From NCBI GenBank assembly GCA_033549365.1, contig JAWSUF010000017.1:1-38392 (forward strand): a stretch of DNA of 38,392 nt, read 5' to 3'. Of this stretch, positions 1-8,212 are shown one piece after another. The notes beneath the pieces are model-generated. The model had not been told where the DNA came from and did not search any database. It saw nothing but the letters and a program-made list of their open reading frames with translations. The translations under genes were made by a program, and so were the position numbers. How positions within the stretch are numbered: position 1 is the stretch's first letter; every line of letters begins with the position of its first letter. Origin of the DNA: Acidobacteriota bacterium. Lineage in GTDB: Bacteria > Acidobacteriota > Aminicenantia > Aminicenantales > Saccharicenantaceae.

Positions 1-475
1 CACACAACCCTACGCCAAAAAGCTCATTCATGACATGTATCTTGCACCGAACAAAAAAGACGCCCTGATCGCCTACAATCGGTTCCTCTCGGAATTTGAA
101 CCGAAATATCCGAAGGCGACCGAGTGCCTGCGCAAAGATAAGGACGTTCTGTTCGCGTTTTACGATTTTCCGGCGGAACATTGGCGGCATATCCGGACAA
201 CGAATCCGATCGAATCGACGTTTGCCACCGTGCGCCACCGGACGCGGCAGACGAAGGGGTGTGGGTCTCGCACGGCGACGCTGACGATGGTCTTCAAGCT
301 CGCCACACAAGCCGAGCGGCGCTGGAGAAAACTCAACAGCGTGACGATGTTGGCTCATGTGATTCGAGGCGTTGTGTTCGTCGACGGCGTGATGGAGAAG
401 GCGGCCTAAATGAAACATCAGGATAGGCTCAAAGATTTCTCATACACAAGACTTGACAATATCTCCCATAGGATT
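1..475 (+). mobile_element. Right end of an IS256-family insertion sequence (partial)
   Basis: The window begins inside an IS256-type element; only its 3' part is seen. After the transposase stop at 409 there is a short AT-richer stretch containing an outward-pointing TTGACA at 453-458, a feature common near ends of this IS family. The exact terminal inverted repeat cannot be fixed because the left end lies outside the window, so the right boundary near 475 is an estimate. The element lies just beyond a truncated gene (695-823), so the insertion may have contributed to that truncation; this is inference. Confidence 0.5.
2..409 (+). CDS. IS256-family (mutator-type) transposase, C-terminal part
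   Basis: The reading frame is open from base 2, so the gene starts outside the window; about 135 C-terminal residues of a roughly 400-residue protein are visible. The block HWRHIRTTNPIES followed by FATVRHRTRQTKG is the conserved C-terminal signature of IS256/MULE-like DDE transposases, and the Glu in NPIES is the expected third catalytic acid. The segment after it (MVFKLATQAERRWRKL) is the usual C-terminal helix. The frame ends at a clean TAA with no visible damage, so the enzyme may be intact. It would catalyse cut-and-paste or copy-out transposition of its own element. Confidence 0.9.
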   Translation, partial: TQPYAKKLIHDMYLAPNKKDALIAYNRFLSEFEPKYPKATECLRKDKDVLFAFYDFPAEHWRHIRTTNPIESTFATVRHRTRQTKGCGSRTATLTMVFKLATQAERRWRKLNSVTMLAHVIRGVVFVDGVMEKAA

Positions 476-694
476 AGACAGTTGACCGCAGTCACTGAGT
501 CCTCTCCGGATCAAGCATCCATCAAGCATTCGCTTCATCTCTGATCCTCTGATGCCGCTCTTGCCCAGATAGGCACGCATCTCATGAACTTGGGGGCCGC
601 ATCTATGTCTAAGGAGTCTTTGCTAATTCCTTTGCTAAAACAGACATCACGGCAATGTCTTAGCAAAGAGCATAAGGCATTAGATATCATAGAT
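410..694. other. Gap between IS end and truncated AlbA_2 gene; no recognisable gene
   Basis: This stretch joins the IS256 end to the broken 3' end of the type I locus. On the minus strand an open frame covers 535-804, but it overlaps the AlbA_2 stub out of frame and resembles no family known to me. A second minus-strand frame around 490-590 reads MRAYLGKSGIRGSEMKRML, which looks protein-like but has no start or family match. The region is best read as debris left after loss of the rest of the AlbA_2 gene and perhaps hsdR. Confidence 0.4.
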
Positions 695-823
695 TTATGA
701 CTGTTCCAAAGAATTTTTATAAAAATGCGGTTTGTTACCATAGCATTTGAACTCAAACCACTCCGTTTCCTGTGGGAACAAACGCAATCGGTAAATGAGG
801 GCAATGTGCTCGGCGCCGCTCAT
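695..823 (-). pseudogene. Truncated AlbA_2 (Schlafen-like) ATP-binding protein, N-terminal 42 codons
   Basis: A short minus-strand frame starts with ATG overlapping the hsdS stop as ATGA. It encodes MSGAEHIALIYRLRLFPQET followed by EWFEFK. This closely resembles the start of proteins with an N-terminal AlbA_2 (Schlafen AlbA) domain, where the motif E-x-x-x-E-F-K opens the domain and the full protein is several hundred residues. Here the frame stops after 42 residues, just past EFK, and the expected next segment is absent. Such ATP-binding AlbA_2 proteins are frequent accessories in type I restriction loci. The tight coupling to hsdS suggests it was once the fifth gene of the operon. The family call rests on a short match. 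Confidence 0.6.
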
Positions 824-2190
824 AACTCCTCCTTCTCAAGCAACTCATTAAAACCACCGACTCCGTCTTCTTCCTCGATATTCTCGGAGGCCATTTCCTC
901 ATTAGGCTCAATTTCTTCGACTTCATCAGGCAGTTGTGCCGCCGCTTCGCGTACGTCGAGCTTACCGGTGACGACATCGGCAATCAGGCGGGTGCGGTAT
1001 TCGCGGAGGAGGGCGATTTCATGACAGGCAAGGTCAAGCGACTTCCTGATTAATAAAGTTCTATTTCGAAGATATTCATGAATAAGATCCTGCTCTTGTT
1101 TAGGAGGAACGGGTAACCAGAGAGAGAGTATGCGTTCAACGGCCAGCCCAGGCTGGGCGGCAGCAATCGAGTATTGATTCAGATTCATTACGTTCAGGAT
1201 GGCGCCAAACCAGCCAAGGTTGTGGTCATAACAGAGAGATACCACTACGGCGTGCTCTGATGCCCAGAATCGACCGTGCGCGAAGTGTATATTACCGCAA
1301 AGCGCACCTTGTCGGCCTATTAATACAAAGTCACCCTCATGGGTATATTTTGAAGTGAAGCCTCTTACTCCATTGCCGCCATAAACAGGATACTCGCCCT
1401 TTGAATCAATTGATTGCCCAGTGATCCCCTCCCCACTTCTCATTGTACATAGCGACTTAAGGCGCCGCACATCCCAATGCTCCGGCACATCACCCAGCCA
1501 TTCCACGCCGGAGTCCTTGTAGGCGGGATAGGGTTTTCCGGTCCGCACATCGATTCTGCCGGTGACCGCTTCATGGATGACGACCTGCTTCTGCTCCTCC
1601 AGCAGCTTGATCAGCTTCTGCTTCGCCCGGATGTAGCGCTGAATCCGTCTGTCCACATAGTCAAGGAAGCGAACGATGGCGGCTTGTTCGGGGAGGGGTG
1701 GGCACGGCATCGACTGCGAGCCAAATTCCTCATAACGGAAGTCCGTTGATCGCTCTCGTATTCCCCTTTGTAGGGCTTGAATCCATTGGCTTCGTGCCAT
1801 TTCTCTTAGAGCATACGCATAGTAGTGAGAATTCGTCGAGGATCTTGGCTCACAGACAGAGTATACAGGAGTGCCTTTACCATCTGCATCAGCAACTCCG
1901 ATAGCTCCCGCAAAAGCATCCATGGCATGTATTACAAGGTCGCCTCGACGAATCCCCTGATAGCCTATCTCTTTCAGTGATTCAGTGAACCCACGTAAAC
2001 GACGGTTTTTTCGCAAGGTAACCTTTCCATCACGGAAACATGTAATAACCTCATCAGAATCACAAACTGGTCTTTTTTTCTTGCGAAACAACCACTTAGA
2101 ACGCTCGATCATCCAATGCTCCGGCACCTCCCCCAACCACGGCACTCCCGAGCCCTTCATGGCTGGATAGGGTTTGAGGTCAGCGATCAT
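820..2190 (-). CDS. hsdS: Type I restriction-modification specificity subunit HsdS
   Basis: This 456-residue protein should direct the methyltransferase (and HsdR if present) to a bipartite DNA site. It shows the two-fold HsdS layout. A repeated motif opens each half (YPAMKGSGVPWLGEVPEHW at about 8-26 and YPAYKDSGVEWLGDVPEHW at about 221-239), each followed by a target-recognition domain and then a conserved helical spacer (PPLPEQAAIVRFLDYVD near 164-180, and PPKQEQDLIHEYL in the second half). Length is normal. The ATG overlaps the Fic stop as ATGA, implying translational coupling. The C-terminus carries an acidic tail. No frameshift is seen, so it is probably functional. Confidence 0.95.
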   Translation of the reverse strand: MIADLKPYPAMKGSGVPWLGEVPEHWMIERSKWLFRKKKRPVCDSDEVITCFRDGKVTLRKNRRLRGFTESLKEIGYQGIRRGDLVIHAMDAFAGAIGVADADGKGTPVYSVCEPRSSTNSHYYAYALREMARSQWIQALQRGIRERSTDFRYEEFGSQSMPCPPLPEQAAIVRFLDYVDRRIQRYIRAKQKLIKLLEEQKQVVIHEAVTGRIDVRTGKPYPAYKDSGVEWLGDVPEHWDVRRLKSLCTMRSGEGITGQSIDSKGEYPVYGGNGVRGFTSKYTHEGDFVLIGRQGALCGNIHFAHGRFWASEHAVVVSLCYDHNLGWFGAILNVMNLNQYSIAAAQPGLAVERILSLWLPVPPKQEQDLIHEYLRNRTLLIRKSLDLACHEIALLREYRTRLIADVVTGKLDVREAAAQLPDEVEEIEPNEEMASENIEEEDGVGGFNELLEKEEL

Positions 2191-3356
2191 ACGTTCGCAT
2201 CCGGTCGGTCATCGTGAAACAGGTCGATATATCGCCTGTACATGAACCTGCGATTGCGGGCCTGGCCGGTGATTTCCTGGAGGATTTCACTGCCGACAAA
2301 CTTAGAAACCAGATCATTGGCGGCGGCATAGGTGGTGCCGATCAGATCCTGGATTATCTTGACGGATACAATGGGGTGCTCGTAAAGATGTTCCAGCACG
2401 CGGTGCCCGTTGCCGGCCGCCCGGCCGAACTTCTCGGTGATCGTGGCTCGGTGCGTCTCACGCAAGGTCAGGATGCAGCGTGCGGTTTCAGTAGCCTGCT
2501 TGCTGACTTCGATGACCCCCCTCAGGAAGAACGTCAGCCAGTCTTCCCATGTCCCTCGGTTACGCACCGACTGCAGCTGATCGTAGTATTCTTGTCGGTG
2601 CTGTTTGAAAAAATGCGACAGATACAACACGGGCTTGAGCAGAATCTCCTGTTGGCACAATAGGAACGCAATCAGCAAACGTCCCACCCGGCCATTCCCA
2701 TCCAGAAACGGGTGAATCGTCTCAAATTGAACATGGGCCAGCCCGATGCGGACAAGCATGGGGAGCGGCGTGTCAGAATGCAGGAACCGTTCGAGTTCGG
2801 AGAGATGATGCGCGACCTCATGAGGCGGCGGCGGAACAAACGTCGCTTCCTGGAGGGTACACCCTCCGGGACCAATCCAGTTCTGAGTGGTGCGGATTTC
2901 ACCGGGTGTATGGTGCTGGCCTCGGACGCCCTTGAGCAGTTTCGCGTGAATTTCGCGAATCAGCCGGACCGAAACCGGTAGATCCTTAAGCCGCTTCAAT
3001 CCGTAGTTCATCGCCCGTACGTAGTTCACAACCTCGTCAACGTCCTGGGGACGATCGGAGGTGAGAATCCGGGCTTCCGCCGCCAGGAGGTCTTGCAGCG
3101 AGCTTTGCGTCCCTTCGATCTGGCTTGAGAACACCGCCTCTTTACGAACATACATGTAGACGAACAGGTCCGGGTGCGGCAGAGTCTGGATTGATCCGTC
3201 CAGACGACCAAGGGCGCGATCCGCCTTCGACAGCAAAACCTGAATATCAGGACTGATTACTACGGCCGGATCAGGAGGAAGAGGGTTCGGAATAAACGCC
3301 CGGTAGCCGGCCGACTGTTGAACGTATCTCCCGGCTCTATAGGTGCTTGAGTTCAT
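2187..3356 (-). CDS. Fic family protein (predicted AMP-transferase) within the type I RM operon
   Basis: This 389-residue protein has the complete Fic active-site loop HPFLDGNGRVGR at 215-226, including the catalytic His and the GNGR phosphate-binding residues. An N-terminal inhibitory helix motif (S/T-x-x-x-E-G) is visible as SSQIEG at 77-82, so this looks like a class II Fic that holds its own inhibitory Glu. The last 60 or so residues look like a winged-helix DNA-binding region. Fic enzymes usually transfer AMP from ATP to a protein Ser, Thr or Tyr. The target is unknown; its position between hsdM and hsdS suggests control of the restriction complex, which is inference. Its start is 161 bp after hsdM, with a TATAAT hexamer (3456-3461, minus strand) in the gap that may be a local promoter. 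Confidence 0.92.
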   Translation of the reverse strand: MNSSTYRAGRYVQQSAGYRAFIPNPLPPDPAVVISPDIQVLLSKADRALGRLDGSIQTLPHPDLFVYMYVRKEAVFSSQIEGTQSSLQDLLAAEARILTSDRPQDVDEVVNYVRAMNYGLKRLKDLPVSVRLIREIHAKLLKGVRGQHHTPGEIRTTQNWIGPGGCTLQEATFVPPPPHEVAHHLSELERFLHSDTPLPMLVRIGLAHVQFETIHPFLDGNGRVGRLLIAFLLCQQEILLKPVLYLSHFFKQHRQEYYDQLQSVRNRGTWEDWLTFFLRGVIEVSKQATETARCILTLRETHRATITEKFGRAAGNGHRVLEHLYEHPIVSVKIIQDLIGTTYAAANDLVSKFVGSEILQEITGQARNRRFMYRRYIDLFHDDRPDANV

Positions 3357-3517
3357 CTTTGGTCAAAGATCTCCATGTTGCGGTGCCTGCAACCATGCTT
3401 CCATTCAGCCCCCATACGCGCTCCAAACTATAACAAGAATAAGACTCAGTTCCATATTATAGGCTGCCTTGAATATAGCATAGAATAGCGCCCTTATTGA
3501 CTCCAGACTTAAACACG

Positions 3518-5560
3518 TCATTGGCCACTCCCAATAATCTCCCCCAGCAGCCCCTCGGTCTCCTTCTCCAGCGCCAGGATGTCGGCGCGGATCTCCTCCA
3601 GGGTGCGAAGCGGCTTCGGCTTGTAGAAATAGCGGGTGAAGCTGATCTCGTAGCCGGTCTTGATGCTGTCGGGCACATACCAGGCGTCGGGGGCATGAGG
3701 AAGCACTTCGCGCTTCAGAAATACCTCGATTCCCCCATCCTCCAGAAGCGGAACTTGTTCGGTGTCGCGAAGATCCGGGTCAGTTTCGTACTCGACGACG
3801 GCGAGTCGGCCGCCGATCACCACCTCAAACAGGCCGCGCATCGGATCGGCAGCCGTGCCCTTCTTGTGGATCTTCCTGATAACTGGCGGCGCCTCGTTGG
3901 GGGCTGTCTGCGCCGATCCGTCCCCTGAACTGCTCACAGCGCGGGCCGTCTCTTCGGCAGACAGGCGCTCGGCGTTTTCCTTTATCGTCTTGATCTCCTT
4001 GGGGGCGTAGGCACGCTCAGGGTCGATGCCCGCAAGGCGCAGAGGGCGTTCGACAGTGACCTTCCAGTAGCCAAAGGCTTCGTTTGGGAAGATCTTGGAC
4101 TGCTCGGTCTCCTTGAAGTCCAGGAAGGTTTCGCAAATGCGCGCGATGTCATCGTCTGAAAGCTCACAGTTCTTCTTGCCGAGGTTCTTGCGCAGAGGCT
4201 TGAACCACTGTGTTGCATCGATGAGCTGAACTTTGCCTCGGCGATGTTTGGGCTTTCGATTTGTCAGGACCCAGATGTAAGTGGCAATGCCGGTGTTATA
4301 GAACATGTTGAGCGGCAGGGCGACGATTGCCTCCAGCCAGTCGTTTTCGATGATCCAGCGGCGGATATTGCTTTCGCCTTGCCCGGCATCGCCGGTAAAA
4401 AGCGAGCTTCCATTGTGGACTTCGGCAATCCGGCTGCCGAGCTTCGTGCCGTGTTTCATCTTGGAGAGCATATTGGCCAGAAAGAGCATCTGGCCATCGC
4501 TCGATCGGGTGATCAGCGAATATTCAGGATCGCCTGAATGCTCGATGATGAATCGAGGATCTTTTATACCTCCCTTTCCTCCCATTCGCTCAAGGTCGCT
4601 TTTCCAACTTTTACCGTAAGGCGGATTGGAAAGCATGAAGTCAAACTCGTGCGAGGGGAAAGCATCATTGGAGAGAGTCGAATGCTCGGGGCCGCCGACG
4701 ATATTGTCCGCAGCATCGCCTTCACCTTTGAGGAGAAGATCGGCCTTGCAGATGGCGTAGGTTTCGGAGTTGATCTCCTGGCCGTAAAGGTGCGTGGCCA
4801 CTTTTTTGCCTTGTTTGGCGGCAAGCTCCTGAAGCGTCTCTTCGGCGACAGTCAGCATGCCGCCCGTTCCACAGGCACCGTCGTAAAGGAGATATGTGGT
4901 GGATTCGATCTGATCGGAAATCGGTTGAAAGATCAACTTAGCCATAAGCTTGACGGCATCCCTCGGAGTCCAGTGCTCCCCGGCCTCTTCGTTGTTTTCT
5001 TCGTTGAAGCGGCGAACCAGTTCTTCAAAAATCGTTCCCATGGCGTGATTGTCGAGGCCGGGATGCTTTGACGAGCCATCGCCGTTGAGCACCGGATTCG
5101 GACTGAGGTTGACGGACGGCGAAAGAAACTTCTCTATTAACGTTCCGAGGGCATCCGCCTTCGAAAGCCTTGGGATCTGATTTCTAAATTCAAATTTCTC
5201 TAAAATGTCCTGAACATTTGGCGAGAAACCATCCAAATAGGCTTCAAAATCTACTTTGAGCTGCTGTTGACTGGCTCGGGCCTTAAGATCGCGAAGAGTG
5301 AATTTGGATGTATTATAGAAGGCCTGTCCGGCCGCGGTTCGAAGCGCTCTCTCCTGATTTGTGATTCCGGCTTTATCGAGCGAAGCCTTCATATCGAGAA
5401 CGGCTTGCTTGGTGGGTTCGAGCACGGAATCGAGACGGCGAAGGACGATCATCGGAAGGATGACATCACGATACTTGCCACGAACGTAGAGGTCGCGAAG
5501 AACATCATCGGCAATGCCCCAGATGAAATTGGCGATCCAGTTGAGTTGGTTTTGTTCCAT
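3518..5560 (-). CDS. hsdM: Type I restriction-modification DNA methyltransferase subunit HsdM
   Basis: This 680-residue N6-adenine methyltransferase has the N-terminal helical HsdM domain (beginning NQLNWIANFIWGIADDVLRD), the AdoMet-binding motif DGACGTGGML near 227-236 and the catalytic motif NPPY near 312-315. With HsdS it would methylate the host recognition site. The frame can be extended to a TTG at 5572 that overlaps the upstream stop. I prefer the ATG at 5560 because GAGAG lies 5 nt before it and the protein then starts like other HsdM proteins. It follows the HARE-HTH gene almost without gap. The C-terminal third contains the usual long extension. No damage is seen. Confidence 0.95.
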   Translation of the reverse strand: MEQNQLNWIANFIWGIADDVLRDLYVRGKYRDVILPMIVLRRLDSVLEPTKQAVLDMKASLDKAGITNQERALRTAAGQAFYNTSKFTLRDLKARASQQQLKVDFEAYLDGFSPNVQDILEKFEFRNQIPRLSKADALGTLIEKFLSPSVNLSPNPVLNGDGSSKHPGLDNHAMGTIFEELVRRFNEENNEEAGEHWTPRDAVKLMAKLIFQPISDQIESTTYLLYDGACGTGGMLTVAEETLQELAAKQGKKVATHLYGQEINSETYAICKADLLLKGEGDAADNIVGGPEHSTLSNDAFPSHEFDFMLSNPPYGKSWKSDLERMGGKGGIKDPRFIIEHSGDPEYSLITRSSDGQMLFLANMLSKMKHGTKLGSRIAEVHNGSSLFTGDAGQGESNIRRWIIENDWLEAIVALPLNMFYNTGIATYIWVLTNRKPKHRRGKVQLIDATQWFKPLRKNLGKKNCELSDDDIARICETFLDFKETEQSKIFPNEAFGYWKVTVERPLRLAGIDPERAYAPKEIKTIKENAERLSAEETARAVSSSGDGSAQTAPNEAPPVIRKIHKKGTAADPMRGLFEVVIGGRLAVVEYETDPDLRDTEQVPLLEDGGIEVFLKREVLPHAPDAWYVPDSIKTGYEISFTRYFYKPKPLRTLEEIRADILALEKETEGLLGEIIGSGQ

Positions 5561-5568
5561 GGATACTC

Positions 5569-6537
5569 TCAAGCCTCAAGATCTATTTTTAGTTTATCCT
5601 TGATGTATTCCCTGATATCCTTCACAACTTCGTCGTATTCGCTCTTATGAATACGCTTTGACTCAAAATCAATCTTCACGTCCTGAAGGAATTGCTCGAA
5701 GTCGGAGTTTTGATCGCAAAGCTTGTTGATGGTTTCCCAATCCAGGACTTCCCGACTACGAGCCGGATAAAGGACGCCTGAACTGTCGATATCCGCAGGA
5801 TCAAGGTGAATAATTCCGATCCCAAAAGACGATGCAAGTCTTTCGAGTTCAGCGAGGAAATCATCGTCTTGAAGAATCTCGGCTGCGACAAGATACCCTT
5901 CATGGGCCCAAGAGGAATTCGATACGGCCTGAAAGAACGATTCCCTGTAATTGGCCTTGTTAAGATGTTTCTTCAGCTCAAACGAGAAAAGCCGAAGGGC
6001 ATTGTTGTCCGACAATTTGTTAAACTCAATAACATTCGGTTTCCAATCTTCAATCGGCAGGTAGAAACCGACCATATCCGGGTGGATCCACTCATTGTAT
6101 TTTGATTTCTGAGATTTCTCATGGAAGATCGTTTTTGTGTAAATCGAGCGGCCGCGATTGAATGTGGGGTTTGCATAGGCAAAATATGTCAGGAGCGGGT
6201 GGAGATCACGCTCATTGAAACCTGTCTTCTCCTCCGGCTTCTTCGATTCCTCTTTTTCGATTCTGGTGACGGCATCGGGCGGCAAATCGGAAGCCCGTTC
6301 CTTGAGGAAAAAGCGGGCGGGGCGACTTCCCACTCTCATAAAACGGGAAGATTCATTGTCACGAACTTCCACATAGAGCTGTGCCCCAAGGGTTCGCCAA
6401 GGGGTCTTACCGGAAGTCTTGATTTTATCGGACAGCCTTGAATCCTTGCCGATTTGCCAAATCTCCTGATACGTCAACGGTTTTGTCGCAGTCTTGAGAA
6501 CGTTGTATGCCAAATCAAGGAATGAATATTGGGGCAT
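5569..6537 (-). CDS. HARE-HTH domain protein (HrgA/COG2958-like), first gene of the type I RM operon
   Basis: The first 70 or so residues (MPQYSFLDLAYNVLKTATKP, then LTYQEIW and TPWRTLGAQLY) match the HARE-HTH winged-helix domain, named for HB1, ASXL and restriction endonucleases and predicted to read DNA modification state. The remaining 250 residues resemble the HrgA/COG2958 family, which contains an alpha/beta domain (YLPIEDWKPNVIEF, then LFSFELKK) reminiscent of PD-(D/E)XK-like folds. I cannot confirm catalytic residues by eye. Its place directly before hsdM suggests a modification-sensing partner or an extra nuclease of the locus. It has its own upstream promoter and an SD lying beside a small hairpin. 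Confidence 0.8.
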   Translation of the reverse strand: MPQYSFLDLAYNVLKTATKPLTYQEIWQIGKDSRLSDKIKTSGKTPWRTLGAQLYVEVRDNESSRFMRVGSRPARFFLKERASDLPPDAVTRIEKEESKKPEEKTGFNERDLHPLLTYFAYANPTFNRGRSIYTKTIFHEKSQKSKYNEWIHPDMVGFYLPIEDWKPNVIEFNKLSDNNALRLFSFELKKHLNKANYRESFFQAVSNSSWAHEGYLVAAEILQDDDFLAELERLASSFGIGIIHLDPADIDSSGVLYPARSREVLDWETINKLCDQNSDFEQFLQDVKIDFESKRIHKSEYDEVVKDIREYIKDKLKIDLEA

Positions 6538-6550
6538 TGGCTGTTTCTCC

Positions 6551-6566
6551 TCTCTCGCTTGAGAGA
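6551..6566 (-). promoter_or_regulatory. Small hairpin next to the ribosome binding site of the RM operon
   Basis: A six-base perfect stem (TCTCTC, loop AAGC on the transcript, GAGAGA) lies in the 5' leader. The Shine-Dalgarno-like GAGAGGAG overlaps its 3' arm, about 14 nt before the ATG at 6537. Folding could partly hide the ribosome binding site. Whether it regulates is unknown. Confidence 0.3.
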
Positions 6567-6606
6567 TTCTTTGATTGCATGTCTCCCCTCGTCGCCATGG
6601 CCAAAG

Positions 6607-6634
6607 ATTATCATCCCGGTTTCGTATCTGTCAA
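6607..6634 (-). promoter_or_regulatory. Sigma70-like promoter of the HARE-hsdM-fic-hsdS operon
   Basis: On the minus strand a perfect -35 TTGACA (6629-6634) is followed after 16 bp by -10 GATAAT (6607-6612). This leaves a leader of about 65 nt before the ATG at 6537. It is the only strong promoter-like sequence seen upstream of the type I locus. Confidence 0.55.
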
Positions 6635-6787
6635 TCCGGAAAAGGCTTGATATTCTGTAAGATACCGGATTTAGTCGAGGTGGTCGTTTCGATAACGATC
6701 CGCCAATCTCACGATCAATTCCTGATACGAGAGCGCATGGAACATGATGAGGATGTGCTTCAAGAGCAATTCACTCCCCTTCCCCCT

Positions 6788-7732
6788 TCAGCGCAAAAAG
6801 CCCGGAAACAAACCGATCGCGTACAAAGGGATGTTGACGAAATCATCGATCCGATCAAAGTTTCGCGGCGAGGTGCGAATAATCCGGTGCGGTTTGAATC
6901 TGTTCGCGTAGACGCGCAGGCTCTTGATGTTCCGGTTCAAACCGCTCTTTACCTCCAAGGGCACAATTTCCTGATCATGCACCACGATAAAGTCAACCTC
7001 GGCAATCCCCTCGCTGATCCAATAGTAAAGCTCTCCATGGGATAAGCGGACCAGTTCGGCGGCCACCATGTTTTCCACGAAAGCGCTCTTGTATTCGGTA
7101 AAAAATGTTTCACTTTCAACCGCAATTCGGGGTGGAATATCGACCATGGCGCCCAATAATCCGCAATCCAGCAGGTAGGCTTTGAAGCGTTGAGAGTCCG
7201 CTTGGCCCGCAAGAGGCAGCCGGGGGCGGGTGATATTGATCGATTGCAGGATCAAACCCGCATTCCGCAGCCATTCAATCGCAGACTCGAATTGACCGGC
7301 GCGACCGCCTTTGCGGACATCACTGTATTTGAATTTTTTATTCTCACGAGCCAGATGAGAAGGAATCGAGCGCCAGATTTCACCGACCCGCACGGCTTGA
7401 GTCGGAGTGGTGTATTTGGAGAAATCCCGCTCAAAAGCCATCAGGATCTCTTTTTGAATGCTTCTGGCTTGGTTCAGGTCAACCCCCTGAACGTAGGCCT
7501 GCACCACCTCGGGCATGCCGCCCAAAAACATGTATCGGCGCAGCAAATCAGAGAGGGTGTCGTTCAGGCTGTGCGCCGCGGCAACGGCGCTCTCGGCCAT
7601 TTCCCTGACACCGGTGACGAAGAAAGCCAGCCACGCCTCCCAGTCCCCGGCCTCGCGCACCCGGGTCAAAAGGTCGAAGTATTCATCCCGATGCTGTTTA
7701 AAGTAGAGACTGAGATAAGGGTAATGCAGAAA
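6788..7732 (-). pseudogene. In-frame chimera: Fic C-terminal fragment fused to the C-terminal half of a DUF4143 ATPase
   Basis: An open frame follows a stop at 7733-7735. Its first 60 or so codons (YFKQHRDEYFDLL, then TRVREAGDWEAWLAFFVTG) are the region that follows the active site in Fic proteins; compare YFKQHRDEY here with FFKQHRQEY in the Fic gene at 2187-3356. Without a break it passes into LLRRYMFLGGMPEVVQAYV and on to the end of an AAA-type ATPase with DUF4143, including its nuclease-like core EVDFIVV and PLEVKSG. Both parents are incomplete: the Fic active site and the ATPase Walker motifs are absent. No good start codon is present; TTG at 7669 is the first candidate. It is therefore a fused remnant, although the DUF4143 part could still fold. 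Confidence 0.75.
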
Positions 7733-7787
7733 TCACCGGATGGGGAGGCAAAATTAAAACTTTTTCCCCTCCGAACCCTTTTTCTGG

Positions 7788-7793
7788 TAATAT
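7788..7793 (+). promoter_or_regulatory. Possible extended -10 promoter of the HEPN/MNT pair
   Basis: TGGTAATAT (TGN plus TAATAT) lies 21 nt before the ATG at 7815. No convincing -35 is seen, so this would be an extended -10 promoter. Weak evidence. Confidence 0.3.
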
Positions 7794-7814
7794 TACTCTG
7801 GTTGGATGATTTCT

Positions 7815-7916
7815 ATGCTCGATAAAACAGCAAAAGTATCCTATTGGATTACGGCAGCTAAAAAAGACTGGCGTATTGAGGAGCTGAAAAAGTGGCTACT
7901 GGAAAAGCTGCCGTAA
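7815..7916 (+). pseudogene. HEPN toxin gene reduced to 33 codons by in-frame internal deletion
   Basis: The frame starts ATG and ends TAA, giving 33 residues. The first 20 (MLDKTAKVSYWITAAKKDW) match the start of HEPN-domain proteins of HEPN/MNT pairs. The last 13 (IEELKKWLLEKL) match their C-terminal helix. The roughly 90-100 residues normally between, including the R-x4-6-H RNase motif, are missing, yet the frame is kept. It directly precedes and overlaps the MNT gene at 7892, the standard HEPN-MNT order. It cannot encode an active HEPN RNase. The identification rests on the two short ends and on the MNT neighbour. Confidence 0.65.
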
Positions 7917-8212
7917 TCAGGGACATAAAAAGGTATGTGGCCCGCCTGAATAAAAGCGGAATTCCCGTCGAAAAAGTCCTGCTTTTCGGATCATGGGCAA
8001 GAGGGAACCCTCGTAGGGAAAGCGATGTCGATATCGCCCTGATTTCGCCGGTCTTTACCGGAGACCGTTTTCTTGACAGGCGGAAAATCGTTCCCTTGCG
8101 AAGAGAGATCAATACCCGGATAGAACCGATCCCATTCAATCCGCAGACATTTGCCGAAGGCGGCATCCTAGTCGACGAGATCATCAGATACAGCGAAGAG
8201 ATTGTATCCTGA
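7892..8212 (+). CDS. MNT-type nucleotidyltransferase (antitoxin of a HEPN/MNT pair)
   Basis: This 106-residue minimal nucleotidyltransferase carries the signature GSWARG followed by SDVDIAL at about 33-49, with the two metal-binding Asp residues in DVD. In HEPN/MNT systems such proteins inactivate the HEPN RNase, in characterised cases by adenylylating a Tyr. The start is a GTG at 7892 that overlaps the HEPN remnant by 25 nt; there is no nearer ATG. The gene looks intact although its partner is reduced to 33 codons, so it is an orphan antitoxin unless it has another target. Confidence 0.85.
   Translation: MATGKAAVIRDIKRYVARLNKSGIPVEKVLLFGSWARGNPRRESDVDIALISPVFTGDRFLDRRKIVPLRREINTRIEPIPFNPQTFAEGGILVDEIIRYSEEIVS

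Noticed and set aside
535-804. 89-codon minus-strand frame between hsdS and the IS
   Set aside because: It overlaps the AlbA_2 stub in another frame, starts without an SD, is Cys/Ser-rich in an unnatural way and matches no family.
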